A stretch of 64,000 nucleotides of DNA from Arthrobacter citreus (lineage in GTDB: Bacteria > Actinomycetota > Actinomycetes > Actinomycetales > Micrococcaceae): assembly GCF_009192745.1 (NCBI RefSeq), contig NZ_VTFV01000005.1, forward strand, positions 86,674 through 150,673, given 5' to 3'. Below the pieces are notes generated by a model that was not told where the DNA came from, ran no database searches, and worked only from the letters and a program-made list of their open reading frames with translations. The position numbers were made by a program, and so were the translations under genes. Positions 19,354-28,426 of the stretch are shown here, one piece after another. Position 1 is the first letter of the stretch. Each line of letters opens with the position of its first letter.

Positions 19354-20094
19354 TCAGCTCCGCCCGGGGGCGGCAGGTGCACTGCGGGGTGCGCGTTTGC
19401 GGGTAAACCAGGCGATCAGGATAGTCCCGATTACTGAGATGGCGGTTGAGATCATGGCAAGACCGGGAACCAGGGGCAGAAGTATGTACTGCACGGCAAG
19501 GACCACGCCCAGCGCCGCAAGGGTGGGACGGAGTGCCTTCATGGACACGATGGCCTGGACAATGACGGCCCCCATCACCGCGGGCAGGACATAGGCCCGG
19601 GCCAGGGCGGTGAGTTCCGCAGGAATGACGCTGACCAGCCAGGTGCCGAGCAGGCCCACAAAAACCAGCAGGGACAGCAGGTGCACTGCGGCCGCTCCGC
19701 AGATCGCCATCACGGCGGCGAGGTCTCCGCGCTTCGAGCCGGGGAGGGCGCCGACGCTGGTCTGGGCGACCAGGGCCGAGGGAAGCAGCTTGTTGGAGAT
19801 GTTGCCGATCATAAAGGCCTGGTACATCGCCGCAGGTCCCAGGATGGGGTAGTACGTCAGCGGCTCCACGAGCCAGATGACGAAGAACGTCGCGGCAACG
19901 GCGCCAAACGCTGTCCAGAGCTGGGCGGAAGTTACCCCGAGGTTGCCGAAGAGGACCAGGTACACCGGCCCGCCCACTGAGATGAGCAGGCCGGCGATCA
20001 TGGTGAGCCGGCCCCACCGTGACGTTGTCCGGTCAAACCTGTCGAGTTCGGCGGCCGCAGAGGGCCCGGTTTGGGCGGCACCTGTTTCTAGCAT
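19354..20094 (-). CDS. Integral membrane protein, probable transporter subunit
   Basis: A 246-aa protein with about six to seven helices. The first is WGRLTMIAGLLISVGGPVYLVLFG and the last ends in a basic tail. Notable are GPAAMYQAFMIGNISNKLLPSA and PGSKRGDLAAVMAICGAAAVHL. Start set at the ATG preceded by AAGGAGAA (longer frame to 20202 rejected). It is sandwiched between the DUF5058-like gene (29 bp upstream) and the amidohydrolase (13 bp downstream). It probably forms a two-component permease with the former. No named family recognised. Confidence 0.7.
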   Translation of the reverse strand: MLETGAAQTGPSAAAELDRFDRTTSRWGRLTMIAGLLISVGGPVYLVLFGNLGVTSAQLWTAFGAVAATFFVIWLVEPLTYYPILGPAAMYQAFMIGNISNKLLPSALVAQTSVGALPGSKRGDLAAVMAICGAAAVHLLSLLVFVGLLGTWLVSVIPAELTALARAYVLPAVMGAVIVQAIVSMKALRPTLAALGVVLAVQYILLPLVPGLAMISTAISVIGTILIAWFTRKRAPRSAPAAPGRS

Positions 20095-20123
20095 GATGGT
20101 TCTCCTTAGGTCTGAGGAGCTTC

Positions 20124-20876
20124 TTAGGCGGGTCCGAGGCCGGCTGTGTGGGCGGCGTAGGCCGCCAGCAGACCGGCAACGATGGCAATGCCCAGGCCCC
20201 ACTCACGCAGCCATGGCCTGTGCAGGATCCTTGCCAGCAGCAGGCAGGCACCCATGGCGGCGGCTGCCGCCAGCAGGGTCAGGGCGTGCGCGGTGCTCTT
20301 GGGCGCTTCGGCCAGCCCCAGGGAGATGAACGCAGCAAGCAGGGCCGACGCCGGCACAATCGTCATGGCCAGCGGGTTCACCTTGGCAAGGCGGTGTCCG
20401 CCGCGCTTGAGCAGCGGGGTGAAGACCAGGGTGGCGAGCATCCACATTGCCCCGCCCAGGCTCATGGCAAAGAACGCGATGGCGAAGACCTGCTGAGTGT
20501 AGGTATCCCCGCCCAGTTCTGCCCCGACAGTGGCTGCGGCGACATTCGCGGCTCCGGTTTCATAGGCTGCTGAACCGATCAGGCCAATGCGCACCAGGAC
20601 TGCGGGCGTTCCGAACAGTGCCAGCAGGGCAATGGCCACCAGGACGACAGCCAGCGAGGGCCCAATCGCTGCCACGGCTCCGGACCGGAAGGAGATCCGC
20701 AGCTCGTCCGGCGTCATTCCCACCGCAGGCGCCACCCTGCGCGCCGCACGCATGTAGATGAGTGACTGGACCACGACGACGCCGAAGACACCCAGCGCGC
20801 AGACCCACAGGACAGGCGTGTTGGCTATGGCCAGGACATCGGTGGAGCTTCCGTTCAGGGGAAGAACGCTGTGCAT
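20124..20876 (-). CDS. DUF5058-like integral membrane protein
   Basis: A 250-aa membrane protein beginning with a short periplasmic stretch and ANTPVLWVCALGVFGVVVVQ. AVGMTPDELRISFRSGAVAAIGPSLAV and GTPAVLVRIGLIGSAAYE then match what I remember of DUF5058 proteins. Start is the ATG at 20876 with AAAGGA in front; the frame upstream is read-through of the promoter. It is first in a membrane-membrane-amidohydrolase operon divergent from an Lrp-type regulator, so a regulated uptake role is likely. Substrate unknown. Confidence 0.7.
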   Translation of the reverse strand: MHSVLPLNGSSTDVLAIANTPVLWVCALGVFGVVVVQSLIYMRAARRVAPAVGMTPDELRISFRSGAVAAIGPSLAVVLVAIALLALFGTPAVLVRIGLIGSAAYETGAANVAAATVGAELGGDTYTQQVFAIAFFAMSLGGAMWMLATLVFTPLLKRGGHRLAKVNPLAMTIVPASALLAAFISLGLAEAPKSTAHALTLLAAAAAMGACLLLARILHRPWLREWGLGIAIVAGLLAAYAAHTAGLGPA

Positions 20877-21017
20877 CGGAATTCCTTTCGCTCGGCCCGG
20901 CGGAAACCGCCGGTGCCCGGTACTGCGATAGGAGCAATTGTTGGGTTTACTTCGCCATATCCGTGAAAACTTCTGAAATATTGCACAAACAGCGGCTAAA
21001 CATGAGAAAACGGACAC
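20877..21017. promoter_or_regulatory. Divergent promoter region, DUF5058 operon / Lrp-type regulator
   Basis: 141 bp, AT-rich toward the regulator side. It includes CAATTG and an AAATATTGCACAAA stretch of the kind Lrp proteins bind. The layout predicts that the regulator controls both directions. Confidence 0.45.
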
Positions 21018-22040
21018 ATGAATCGGCAACTGGACGAGGATGACCTGCTGCTCATCAACGCACTGCAAATCGGTCCGCGCCTGCCGTGGACGGCCATTGG
21101 CGCAGTCCTCGACCGGCACCCAACGTCCCTGGCCCTGCGGTGGGAGAAACTGGCGGCCGCCGGTGCCGCCTGGATCACCTCCCACCCCGTGGGCGACCCG
21201 GAACAGATGTCCCTCTCATTTCACGACGTGCAGTGTGATCCGGCGCAAAGACGGTCAGTGGTACAGGCACTGGCGGACATGCCGGACGTTTTCAGCATTG
21301 ACGAATGCCACCGGAACCGGGACATGATGCTCACAGTCATCACTCCCACCCCTGCGTGGCTGGCGGAGTCGGTGTATCCGCTCTTCGACCGGATCCCCGG
21401 GCTGACCCGCTACGAAACGTCCTTCTGCACCCAGCTGCACCACGGTGCCGACTCCTGGCAACTGGGTGCGCTGAATGCCGCCCAACGTAAGAAGCTCAGC
21501 CAGCTGGCCGGGAACCAACCCGCCTACCGGGGCCCGCTTCCGCCCGCATACGGGGAAATCCTTCAGGTCCTGTCCCGGAACGGGCGGGCCTCGGCCGCAG
21601 ACATCGCTGCCGAAACCGGACTGCATCCCGCCACCGCCAGGCGGCAGCTGCAGAAAGTGCTGGGCAGCGGATCGCTCGCCCTGCGCTGCGAAGTTGCCCA
21701 CGGGCTGGCGGGGTTCCCCATCATTTGCCAGTGGTTCGCCCGTCTGCCTGCGGCAGAACACTCGCGGACGGCGTCGGCACTCGCAGAATCCGGAACGCTG
21801 AGGCTGTGCGCCTCCACTACCGGACCCACGAACTTCACCTTCATGATGTGGCTGCGCAGCGCTGCGGACATCATGAACACCGAGCGCTCCCTCGGGGAAA
21901 GGTTCCCGGCCCTCGAAGTCACCGAAAGCGTGGTCGTGGCAACCGTGGCCAAACGGGTGGGGTGGATCCTGAACCGGAACGGGACGGCCGCAGGGAACCT
22001 TACCGTTCCCGGCGAAGCTTGGAAACACGGAGTCTCCTGA
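21018..22040 (+). CDS. Lrp/AsnC family regulator with two HTH domains
   Basis: A 340-aa regulator with an HTH at the N-terminus (LDEDDLLLINALQIGPRLPWTAIGAVL) and a second one in the middle (EILQVLSRNGRASAADIAAETG, then LHPATARRQLQKVL). Each is followed by a ligand-binding-like segment (MMLTVITPTPAW; FTFMMWLRSAADI). Duplicated Lrp proteins of this length are common in actinobacteria. It is divergently oriented to the DUF5058/amidohydrolase operon, its likely target; the effector is probably an amino acid or derivative. Confidence 0.88.
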   Translation: MNRQLDEDDLLLINALQIGPRLPWTAIGAVLDRHPTSLALRWEKLAAAGAAWITSHPVGDPEQMSLSFHDVQCDPAQRRSVVQALADMPDVFSIDECHRNRDMMLTVITPTPAWLAESVYPLFDRIPGLTRYETSFCTQLHHGADSWQLGALNAAQRKKLSQLAGNQPAYRGPLPPAYGEILQVLSRNGRASAADIAAETGLHPATARRQLQKVLGSGSLALRCEVAHGLAGFPIICQWFARLPAAEHSRTASALAESGTLRLCASTTGPTNFTFMMWLRSAADIMNTERSLGERFPALEVTESVVVATVAKRVGWILNRNGTAAGNLTVPGEAWKHGVS

Positions 22041-22099
22041 GCGCCCGCCTGTGCTGCAGCCCACACGTGAATGTCAGCGGGCACCCCTAGGATTGGCAC

Positions 22100-24214
22100 A
22101 TGAGTACCGCGAGCGCAGAAACCCCGCAGGACAGCGAAGACGAGTTCCTCTGGTTGGAGGACATCTACGGAGACAGGCAGCTGGACTGGGTCCGGGCCAG
22201 GAACTCCGAGACGGAAGCCCTGCTCTCCGCCACCGGATTCACCCGGACCGAAGAACGCCTGCTGGAAGTCCTTGACTCTACCGACCGGATTCCCATGGTC
22301 GTGAAGCGCGGGGACTGGTACTACAACTTCTGGCGGGACGCCGAACACCCCCGGGGCATCTGGCGCCGTACCTCGTGGGAGGGCTACACGGCTCCGGCAA
22401 CTGAGTGGGAAACCCTTCTGGACCTCGATGCGCTGAGCGCCGAAGAGGATACCGAGTGGGTCTGGGGCGGAGCACGCTTCCTTCGTCCGGAAGACGGTGT
22501 CTCCTACCGCCGTGCACTCGTGATTCTCTCCCCGGACGGCGGGGATGCCTCCCGCTACCGGGAGTACGACGTCGTCGACCGCGCCTTCGTGCCGGGCGGC
22601 TTCGACCTGCCCGTGGCGAAGACCCAGGTTTCCTGGGCCGGCCCGGACACCCTCTACGTGGCCACCGACTTCGGCCCCGGCAGCATGACTGCCTCCTCCT
22701 ATCCGCGCACTGTCCGCATCCTGCACCGCGGACAGGGACCCGTGGACGCCCAGCTGTACTTCGAGGTCCCCGAGGACCACATGATGGGCTACGTCCACCA
22801 TGACCAGACGCCGGGGTTCGAGCGGGACCTGGCCGTGGACATCATCGACTTCTACGACAGCATCACGTACCTGCGGCAGGACGGGGACTGGGCCCGGATC
22901 GATGTGCCGCTGGACGTGAACGTGGACCTGCACCGGCAGTGGCTGGTGATGCGCCCGCGCACCGACTGGCTGGTTGGCGAAACCCTGCACAAGGCAGGCT
23001 CACTGCTCGCGGCGGATCTGGAGGATTTCCTGGCCGGCGGCCGGAACCTTCGCACGCTCTTCACCCCCAAGCCCACCGTGTCCCTGCAGTCCTGGAGCTG
23101 GACCCGGGACTACCTGCTGCTGAACCTGCTGCGTGACGTCTCCTCCGAGATCCAGGTACTGGACCCGGCTGCTGACTGGCAGGCCTCGGAACTCGACGCC
23201 TGCCCGCCGTTGCACTCTGTAGATGCCTACGCGGTGGACGACGAGGACGAGCAGGCCGGCAACGACTACTGGCTGGTCAGCACCGGTTTCACCACACCGT
23301 CCACACTCTCGCGCGGAACCCTCGGCCAGCCGGGGTCGCCGGCTTCCCCGGTCAAGGCGTCGCCGTCGTTCTTCGATGCCTCCGACTGCACGGTTGAGCA
23401 GCACTTCGCTGTGTCGGAGGACGGCACCCGGGTGCCGTACTTCCAGGTGGGACACAAGGACATGGTGCTCGACGGCGGCAACCCCACAGTCCTCTCGGGT
23501 TACGGCGGGTTCGAACAGGCCCTCACCCCCGCCTACTCAGGCGTTGTTGGACGCGGCTGGCTCGAGCGCAGCTACACCGACGACTCCGGAACCCTGCGCC
23601 GCGGTGTCTACGTGCTGGCCAACATCCGCGGCGGCGGAGAATACGGGCCGGACTGGCACCGGGCAGCACTGCAGCAGAACCGGCACCGCGCGTATGAAGA
23701 CTTCGCGGCGGTTGCCCGGGATCTCACGGAACGGGGCGTCACCTCCCGTGAGCACCTGGGCTGTACGGGCCGCAGCAACGGCGGCCTGCTGGTCGGGAAT
23801 ATGCTCACGCTTTACCCGGAGCTCTTCGGTGCCGTGTCCTGCGGTGTTCCGCTGCTGGACATGCGCCGGTACACCAAACTCTCCGCGGGCGCGTCCTGGA
23901 TTGCCGAATACGGCGACCCGGATGATCCCCAGCAGTGGGAGTTCATCAAGACCTTCTCTCCGTACCACCTGCTGCGTGAAGACGTGCAGTACCCGCCGGC
24001 GCTCATCTGGACCGCTACGAGCGATGACCGGGTGGGCCCGGTCCAGGCCCGCAAAATGGCGGCCCGGATGAAGGCACTGGGCGTGGACCGGGTCTGGTTC
24101 CACGAGGCACTCGAGGGCGGCCACGCGGGTGCTGCGGACAACCGCCAGTCCGCCCGCATGCACGCGATGTCCTACGAGTTCCTCTGGGAAGCGCTGACCG
24201 GCAGGCTGTCCTGA
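22100..24214 (+). CDS. Prolyl oligopeptidase family serine peptidase (S9)
   Basis: A 704-aa cytosolic peptidase with an N-terminal propeller and a C-terminal alpha/beta hydrolase. The nucleophile is Ser559 in GRSNGG, the acid lies in DDRV (642-645), and the His is 675 in GGHAG. The catalytic domain begins near NPTVLSGYGGFEQ and includes NIRGGGEYGPDWHRA. No signal peptide. It cleaves short peptides, classically after proline. It stands alone, 60 bp after the Lrp-type gene. Confidence 0.94.
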   Translation: MSTASAETPQDSEDEFLWLEDIYGDRQLDWVRARNSETEALLSATGFTRTEERLLEVLDSTDRIPMVVKRGDWYYNFWRDAEHPRGIWRRTSWEGYTAPATEWETLLDLDALSAEEDTEWVWGGARFLRPEDGVSYRRALVILSPDGGDASRYREYDVVDRAFVPGGFDLPVAKTQVSWAGPDTLYVATDFGPGSMTASSYPRTVRILHRGQGPVDAQLYFEVPEDHMMGYVHHDQTPGFERDLAVDIIDFYDSITYLRQDGDWARIDVPLDVNVDLHRQWLVMRPRTDWLVGETLHKAGSLLAADLEDFLAGGRNLRTLFTPKPTVSLQSWSWTRDYLLLNLLRDVSSEIQVLDPAADWQASELDACPPLHSVDAYAVDDEDEQAGNDYWLVSTGFTTPSTLSRGTLGQPGSPASPVKASPSFFDASDCTVEQHFAVSEDGTRVPYFQVGHKDMVLDGGNPTVLSGYGGFEQALTPAYSGVVGRGWLERSYTDDSGTLRRGVYVLANIRGGGEYGPDWHRAALQQNRHRAYEDFAAVARDLTERGVTSREHLGCTGRSNGGLLVGNMLTLYPELFGAVSCGVPLLDMRRYTKLSAGASWIAEYGDPDDPQQWEFIKTFSPYHLLREDVQYPPALIWTATSDDRVGPVQARKMAARMKALGVDRVWFHEALEGGHAGAADNRQSARMHAMSYEFLWEALTGRLS

Positions 24215-24286
24215 ACCTGTTTTGCTGAAAGCACCCCGTTATGGGTAGTCTTGACAGGCTGGCAGCGTGAGTTTGCCAGGGCAATT

Positions 24287-24377
24287 GGAGACGTGCCAGA
24301 GCGGCCGAATGGGCTTCACTGCTAATGAAGTGTGGGCCTAAAGCCCACCGGGGGTTCAAATCCCCCCGTCTCCGCCA
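24287..24377 (+). tRNA. tRNA-Ser (GCT)
   Basis: Class II tRNA of 91 nt including encoded CCA. Acceptor GGAGACG pairs with CGTCTCC; the anticodon stem-loop is CTTCA-CTGCTAA-TGAAG, giving anticodon GCT. A long variable arm (GTGGGCCTAAAGCCCAC) and a T-arm with GTTCAAATC are present. Confidence 0.97.
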
Positions 24378-24382
24378 ATCGG

Positions 24383-24410
24383 AACACCCCGGCCTTCGGT
24401 CCGGGGTGTT
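24383..24410 (+). terminator. Terminator after tRNA-Ser
   Basis: Perfect 10-bp stem AACACCCCGG / CCGGGGTGTT with an 8-nt loop, 6 nt after the tRNA 3' end. The T-tract is short (TTTCC). Confidence 0.75.
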
Positions 24411-24698
24411 TCCATATCCGAGCTTTTCCTGACCGCAGGAGGTGAACCGCACGCATGGACGACGGAAATAGTCGATCTACCGCACCGCGCGAACCTCGCC
24501 AGCGTGTCAGGGAAGCTCTCCTGCACATCCGCCCCTAAGGGCCCACCGGTTCCTCCCTGTTCGATGGGAAACCAACCCTTGCTTCCCTTCCCGGCCGGTC
24601 CGCGCGCCTGCGGCATTTGCCAAGGCCACACCACACCCGATTACTGCTCCGCGGTTCTTCCGCGCCGTTGCAGTGCGCCCACCGTAGGGAAGCGGATC
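24411..24698 (+). promoter_or_regulatory. 288-bp untranslated region upstream of mgtE
   Basis: No convincing gene. The frame of mgtE is open back to 24504, but the extra residues are Cys/Pro-rich and lack a ribosome binding site, so this is probably leader RNA. A segment near 24440-24475 (AGGTGA..., CGGAAATAGTCGA) has a weak resemblance to parts of the Mg2+-sensing M-box. Other conserved M-box blocks are missing, so I do not call a riboswitch. Confidence 0.4.
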
Positions 24699-26057
24699 AT
24701 GATCAAGTCCCCCAATCTTTCATTCGATGCAACTGCCGAACTGCTGGCCCATGCCCTGAGCAACGGCAGCCTGGCCGGGATTGCCCGGGTTCTGCAGCCG
24801 CTGGACGTCTCCGAAACCCTGGAACAGCTCGAACGCCTCAATACCCTTGACCGCGCGGTGGCGTACCGGACCCTTTCCAAGGGAAGGGCCCTGGAAGTTT
24901 TCGAGCGTTTCGATGCACCGGTCCAGGCAGACCTCCTGGCCGGTTTGCAGGATGCCCAGGTGGCGGAGGTCTTCACCGCGCTCAGCCCGGATGACCGGGT
25001 GGCACTGCTGGATGAATTGCCGGCGGGTGTTGCCAACCGACTGATTCTGGGGCTCAACGAGAAGGACCGGGCGCTTACCACCGCAGTCCTGGGGTACCCG
25101 CGCGGCGCGGTGGGCCGCTACATGAGCCCCCAGTTCGTCACCACCAGCCCGGACAGGACGGCCGCCGAGTCCCTGGCCCGGGTCCGCGCACAGCTCGACG
25201 ACGCGGAAAGCGTCTACACCATCCCCGTGACCGACGGCAGGCGGCACCTTCTGGGTGTGGTTTCCCTCCGGGACCTGCTCCGCGCCGCCGACTCCGATCC
25301 GGTCTCGGACCTAATGAAGGCCCCGCTGTCAGTCCCCGCCACCCTGAACGCCGAAGAAGCTGCACGGTACTGCGCTGATGCCAAAGTGCTGGTGCTGCCC
25401 GTGGTTGATTCCGAAAACCGGCTGGTCGGAATCCTCACAGTGGATGACGCCCTCCGAATCCTCGAATCGGCCGAAAGCGAGGACTCCGCACGTTCGGGCG
25501 GGTCCGAGCCCCTTCGGCGGCCTTACCTGGCGACTCCAGTCCGGGCCATTGTGCGCGCCCGTGTCGTGTGGTTGCTGGTCCTGGCCCTCGGAGCCACCCT
25601 CACCGTCCAGGTAATGGATACCTTTGAAGCCACCCTGGCCGAGCAGGTGGCGTTGTCACTGTTCATTCCGCTGCTGATTGGCACCGGAGGCAATACCGGA
25701 AACCAGGCCGCCACCACCATCACCAGGGCACTCGCCCTGGGAGACGTGCGGCCGCGGGACGTTGCCAAGGTCGTTGCGCGCGAGGTCCGTGTGGGCGCGG
25801 TGCTTGGCTTGCTGCTCGGCGGGCTGGGGTTCGCCATAACGTCCGTTATCTTCACCGTGCCGCTGGGCACCGTGGTGGGCCTGACCCTGCTGGGCGTGTG
25901 CACCATGGCGGCCGCAGCCGGAGGCCTCATGCCGCTTCTGGGTAAGGCCCTGAAAGTCGATCCAGCCGTGTTTTCCAACCCGTTCATATCCACTTTCGTC
26001 GACGCCACCGGGCTGATCATCTACTTCCTCATCGCGTCCGCTGTGCTGGGCATTTAG
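24699..26057 (+). CDS. mgtE: Magnesium transporter MgtE
   Basis: Mg2+ channel/transporter, 452 aa. The N-terminal helical MgtE_N domain (about 10-130, with LSPDDRVALLDELP) is followed by two CBS domains (about 135-255, with YMSPQFVTT and VLPVVDSENRLVGILTVDD). A connecting helix and five membrane helices complete it, with the pore motif GTGGNTGNQAATT. Start chosen at the ATG at 24699, consistent with the family N-terminus. Confidence 0.95.
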   Translation: MIKSPNLSFDATAELLAHALSNGSLAGIARVLQPLDVSETLEQLERLNTLDRAVAYRTLSKGRALEVFERFDAPVQADLLAGLQDAQVAEVFTALSPDDRVALLDELPAGVANRLILGLNEKDRALTTAVLGYPRGAVGRYMSPQFVTTSPDRTAAESLARVRAQLDDAESVYTIPVTDGRRHLLGVVSLRDLLRAADSDPVSDLMKAPLSVPATLNAEEAARYCADAKVLVLPVVDSENRLVGILTVDDALRILESAESEDSARSGGSEPLRRPYLATPVRAIVRARVVWLLVLALGATLTVQVMDTFEATLAEQVALSLFIPLLIGTGGNTGNQAATTITRALALGDVRPRDVAKVVAREVRVGAVLGLLLGGLGFAITSVIFTVPLGTVVGLTLLGVCTMAAAAGGLMPLLGKALKVDPAVFSNPFISTFVDATGLIIYFLIASAVLGI

Positions 26058-26103
26058 GTACCCTCTACACTCTCCACAGGACAGGCAGCGGGGAGGCAGG
26101 CAT

Positions 26104-27300
26104 TTGATCGTGAAGCGGTTCGCCGTTATCGGCGGAGGCATCGTGGGCATCGCCCTGGCCCGGGCACTGGCCGTGCGCGGGCTTGGGGAAGTCACCGTCT
26201 TCGAGAAGGAAGCCCGGCTCGCCACCCATCAGACGGGCCACAACTCCGGTGTGGTCCACGCCGGCCTGTACTACCGGCCCGGCTCGCTGAAGGCGCAGCT
26301 CTGCGCCGAGGGCAGGCAGCGCATCCGGGACTACTGCCTGGAGAAATCCCTGCCTTACCGTGAGGTGGGCAAGCTCGTGGTGGCCGTGGATGAGGCGGAC
26401 CTGCCGGCCCTGGCGGTCATCGAGCAGCGGTCCCTCGCCACCGGCGTTCCCGGGCTCGCCAGGATTGATGACCCGGCGAAGCTACGCGAAATCGAGCCCC
26501 ATGTGGCAGGCGTTGCTGCCGTGCACTCCCCGCATACCGCCGTCGTCGATTACGCGGCAATCACCGAAGCCATGGCGCAGGACGTGCGTGCCTCCGGCGG
26601 CACCATCCTGTTGGGACAGGAAGTGACCGGACTCCACAGGGAAGGCACCCGGATCCGCGTTCAGACAGCGGTCTCCGAGCAGGTCTTCGACCAGGTGATC
26701 GCCTGCGCAGGCCTGCAGTCCGACGTCGTGGCGAGGCTGGCCGGCGCCGATCCTTCACCCAAAATCCTGCCGTTCCGCGGCGAATACTGGGAGCTGGCTC
26801 CGGAGCGGAGCCAGCTTGTCAACGGCATGATCTATCCGGTGCCTGATCCGGCCTTCCCCTTTCTGGGCGTGCACTTCACCCGCGGGGTCTATAACGACGT
26901 GCATGTGGGCCCCAACGCCGTTCCTGCCCTGGCCCGCGAGGGCTACAGCTGGGGAAAAGTCTCCGTCCGCGACACCCTCGAGTCGCTGCGCTGGCCCGGC
27001 GCGCTTCCGCTGGCGAAGCGCTACTGGAAGATGGGCCTCGACTCCGTGGGTGAATCACTGCTCAAACCCGTCTACTTCTCCCGCGCCCGCCGGTTCATTC
27101 CGGAGCTGAAACCCTCTGACCTCACTGCCAAGACTGCCGCCGGGGTCCGCGCCCAGGCGTGGGGGCGCGACGGATCACTTCTGGATGACTTCGCCGTAGA
27201 CCAGAACGGGCCGGTGACGCTGCTGCGCAACGCCCCCTCACCTGCGGCGACATCGTCCCTCGCAATCGCCGACTATCTGATCGACAACTATCTGACCTAG
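26104..27300 (+). CDS. lhgO: L-2-hydroxyglutarate oxidase-like FAD enzyme
   Basis: FAD-dependent oxidase/dehydrogenase of 398 aa in the DAO/LhgO family. It has the dinucleotide motif VIGGGIVGIALARALA at the N-terminus and the LhgO-typical HQTGHNSGVVHAGLYYRPGS. A late FPFLGVHFTRG segment and a C-terminal PSPAATSSLAIA complete the flavin site. TTG start with GGGGAGG 8 nt upstream; GTG at 26110 is the alternative. It oxidises L-2-hydroxyglutarate to 2-oxoglutarate in characterised members; here this is by similarity only. Confidence 0.88.
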   Translation: MIVKRFAVIGGGIVGIALARALAVRGLGEVTVFEKEARLATHQTGHNSGVVHAGLYYRPGSLKAQLCAEGRQRIRDYCLEKSLPYREVGKLVVAVDEADLPALAVIEQRSLATGVPGLARIDDPAKLREIEPHVAGVAAVHSPHTAVVDYAAITEAMAQDVRASGGTILLGQEVTGLHREGTRIRVQTAVSEQVFDQVIACAGLQSDVVARLAGADPSPKILPFRGEYWELAPERSQLVNGMIYPVPDPAFPFLGVHFTRGVYNDVHVGPNAVPALAREGYSWGKVSVRDTLESLRWPGALPLAKRYWKMGLDSVGESLLKPVYFSRARRFIPELKPSDLTAKTAAGVRAQAWGRDGSLLDDFAVDQNGPVTLLRNAPSPAATSSLAIADYLIDNYLT

Positions 27301-27403
27301 GCAGCCCGCTCTTCCGCTGCCCGCCCATCGCCCTGTTCCAGCCCGCCGTAAGGGGCATAGGCTAGGGCGCAGCACCCCATACGCCGGACGGAAGGAAATA
27401 CCC

Positions 27404-28426
27404 ATGGAGTTGCGCCTGCTGGGCAACAGCGGAACCGCCGTGAGCAACTATGCGCTGGGCACCATGACGTTCGGCAATGAGACCGATGAAAAGACCTCCC
27501 ATCGGATGCTGGACGACTATCTGGGCGCCGGCGGCAACTTCATCGACACCGCGGACATCTACAACGAAGGTGCCTCGGAAGAAATCGTCGGCAAATGGCT
27601 GCATTCAAACCAGACCGCCCGCAACACCGTGGTGCTGGCCACCAAGGCCCGCTTCCCCACCGGGCAGGACACTAACGACGCCGGGAACTCCCGCCGTCAT
27701 CTGCGCCGCGCGCTCGAAGCCTCGCTGCGCAGGCTCGGCGTTGACCACATCGACCTGTACCAGCTGCACTCCTGGGACCCTCTGACGCCGCTGGAAGAGA
27801 GCCTCGGCTTCCTCCAGGACGCCGTCACCTCCGGGCTGATCAGCTACTACGGTTTCTCCAACTTCACCGGCTGGCAGCTCACCAAAGCCGTCTGGACGGC
27901 GAGACTCCGCAACTGGAACGGCCCTGTCACCCTGCAGCCGCAATACAACCTGCTGGAGCGTGAAATCGAATCCGAGATTGTGCCGGCTGCGCTCGACGCC
28001 GGGCTCGGGCTGCTCCCCTGGTCTCCCCTGGCGGGCGGCTGGCTCACGGGCAAGTACCATCGGGAAACCGTTCCTTCCGGCAACACCCGGGTGGGTGAGA
28101 ACCCGGCGCGGCAGTTCCAGGGCTGGGACCTGCGCAGCTCCAACCCCCAGACGTGGGAAGTCCTGGACGCCGTCCACCGCATCGCCGCGGCCCACGATGC
28201 CACTCCCGCGCAGGTGTCACTCGCCTGGCTCGCGGGGCGTCCCGGCGTGACGTCAGTGATCCTGGGGGCCCGGACGCCGGACCAGCTCGAAGGCAACCTG
28301 CAGGCAGCACAGCTGGAACTAACCCCGGCGGAGATCCGGCAGCTGAATGATGCCAGCGCCCCGGCCGTGGGCAACTATCCCTATGGCCTTGACGGCCGGA
28401 ACCAGCGGGCGCGAAAGCTCGGCTAG
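27404..28426 (+). CDS. Aldo/keto reductase
   Basis: NADPH-dependent oxidoreductase, 340 aa, (beta/alpha)8 barrel. The catalytic tetrad is visible: Asp and Tyr in FIDTADIYNEG, Lys in LATKARF, His in LYQLHSWD. Cofactor-binding motifs near the end include SVILGARTPDQLEGNL. A clear GGAAGGAAA ribosome binding site precedes the ATG. Substrate unknown. Its TAG stop lies inside the CTAG palindrome shared with the convergent gene. Confidence 0.94.
   Translation: MELRLLGNSGTAVSNYALGTMTFGNETDEKTSHRMLDDYLGAGGNFIDTADIYNEGASEEIVGKWLHSNQTARNTVVLATKARFPTGQDTNDAGNSRRHLRRALEASLRRLGVDHIDLYQLHSWDPLTPLEESLGFLQDAVTSGLISYYGFSNFTGWQLTKAVWTARLRNWNGPVTLQPQYNLLEREIESEIVPAALDAGLGLLPWSPLAGGWLTGKYHRETVPSGNTRVGENPARQFQGWDLRSSNPQTWEVLDAVHRIAAAHDATPAQVSLAWLAGRPGVTSVILGARTPDQLEGNLQAAQLELTPAEIRQLNDASAPAVGNYPYGLDGRNQRARKLG

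Noticed and set aside
24411..24698. M-box riboswitch before mgtE
   Set aside because: Only fragments match; the conserved central blocks and closing helix could not be placed.
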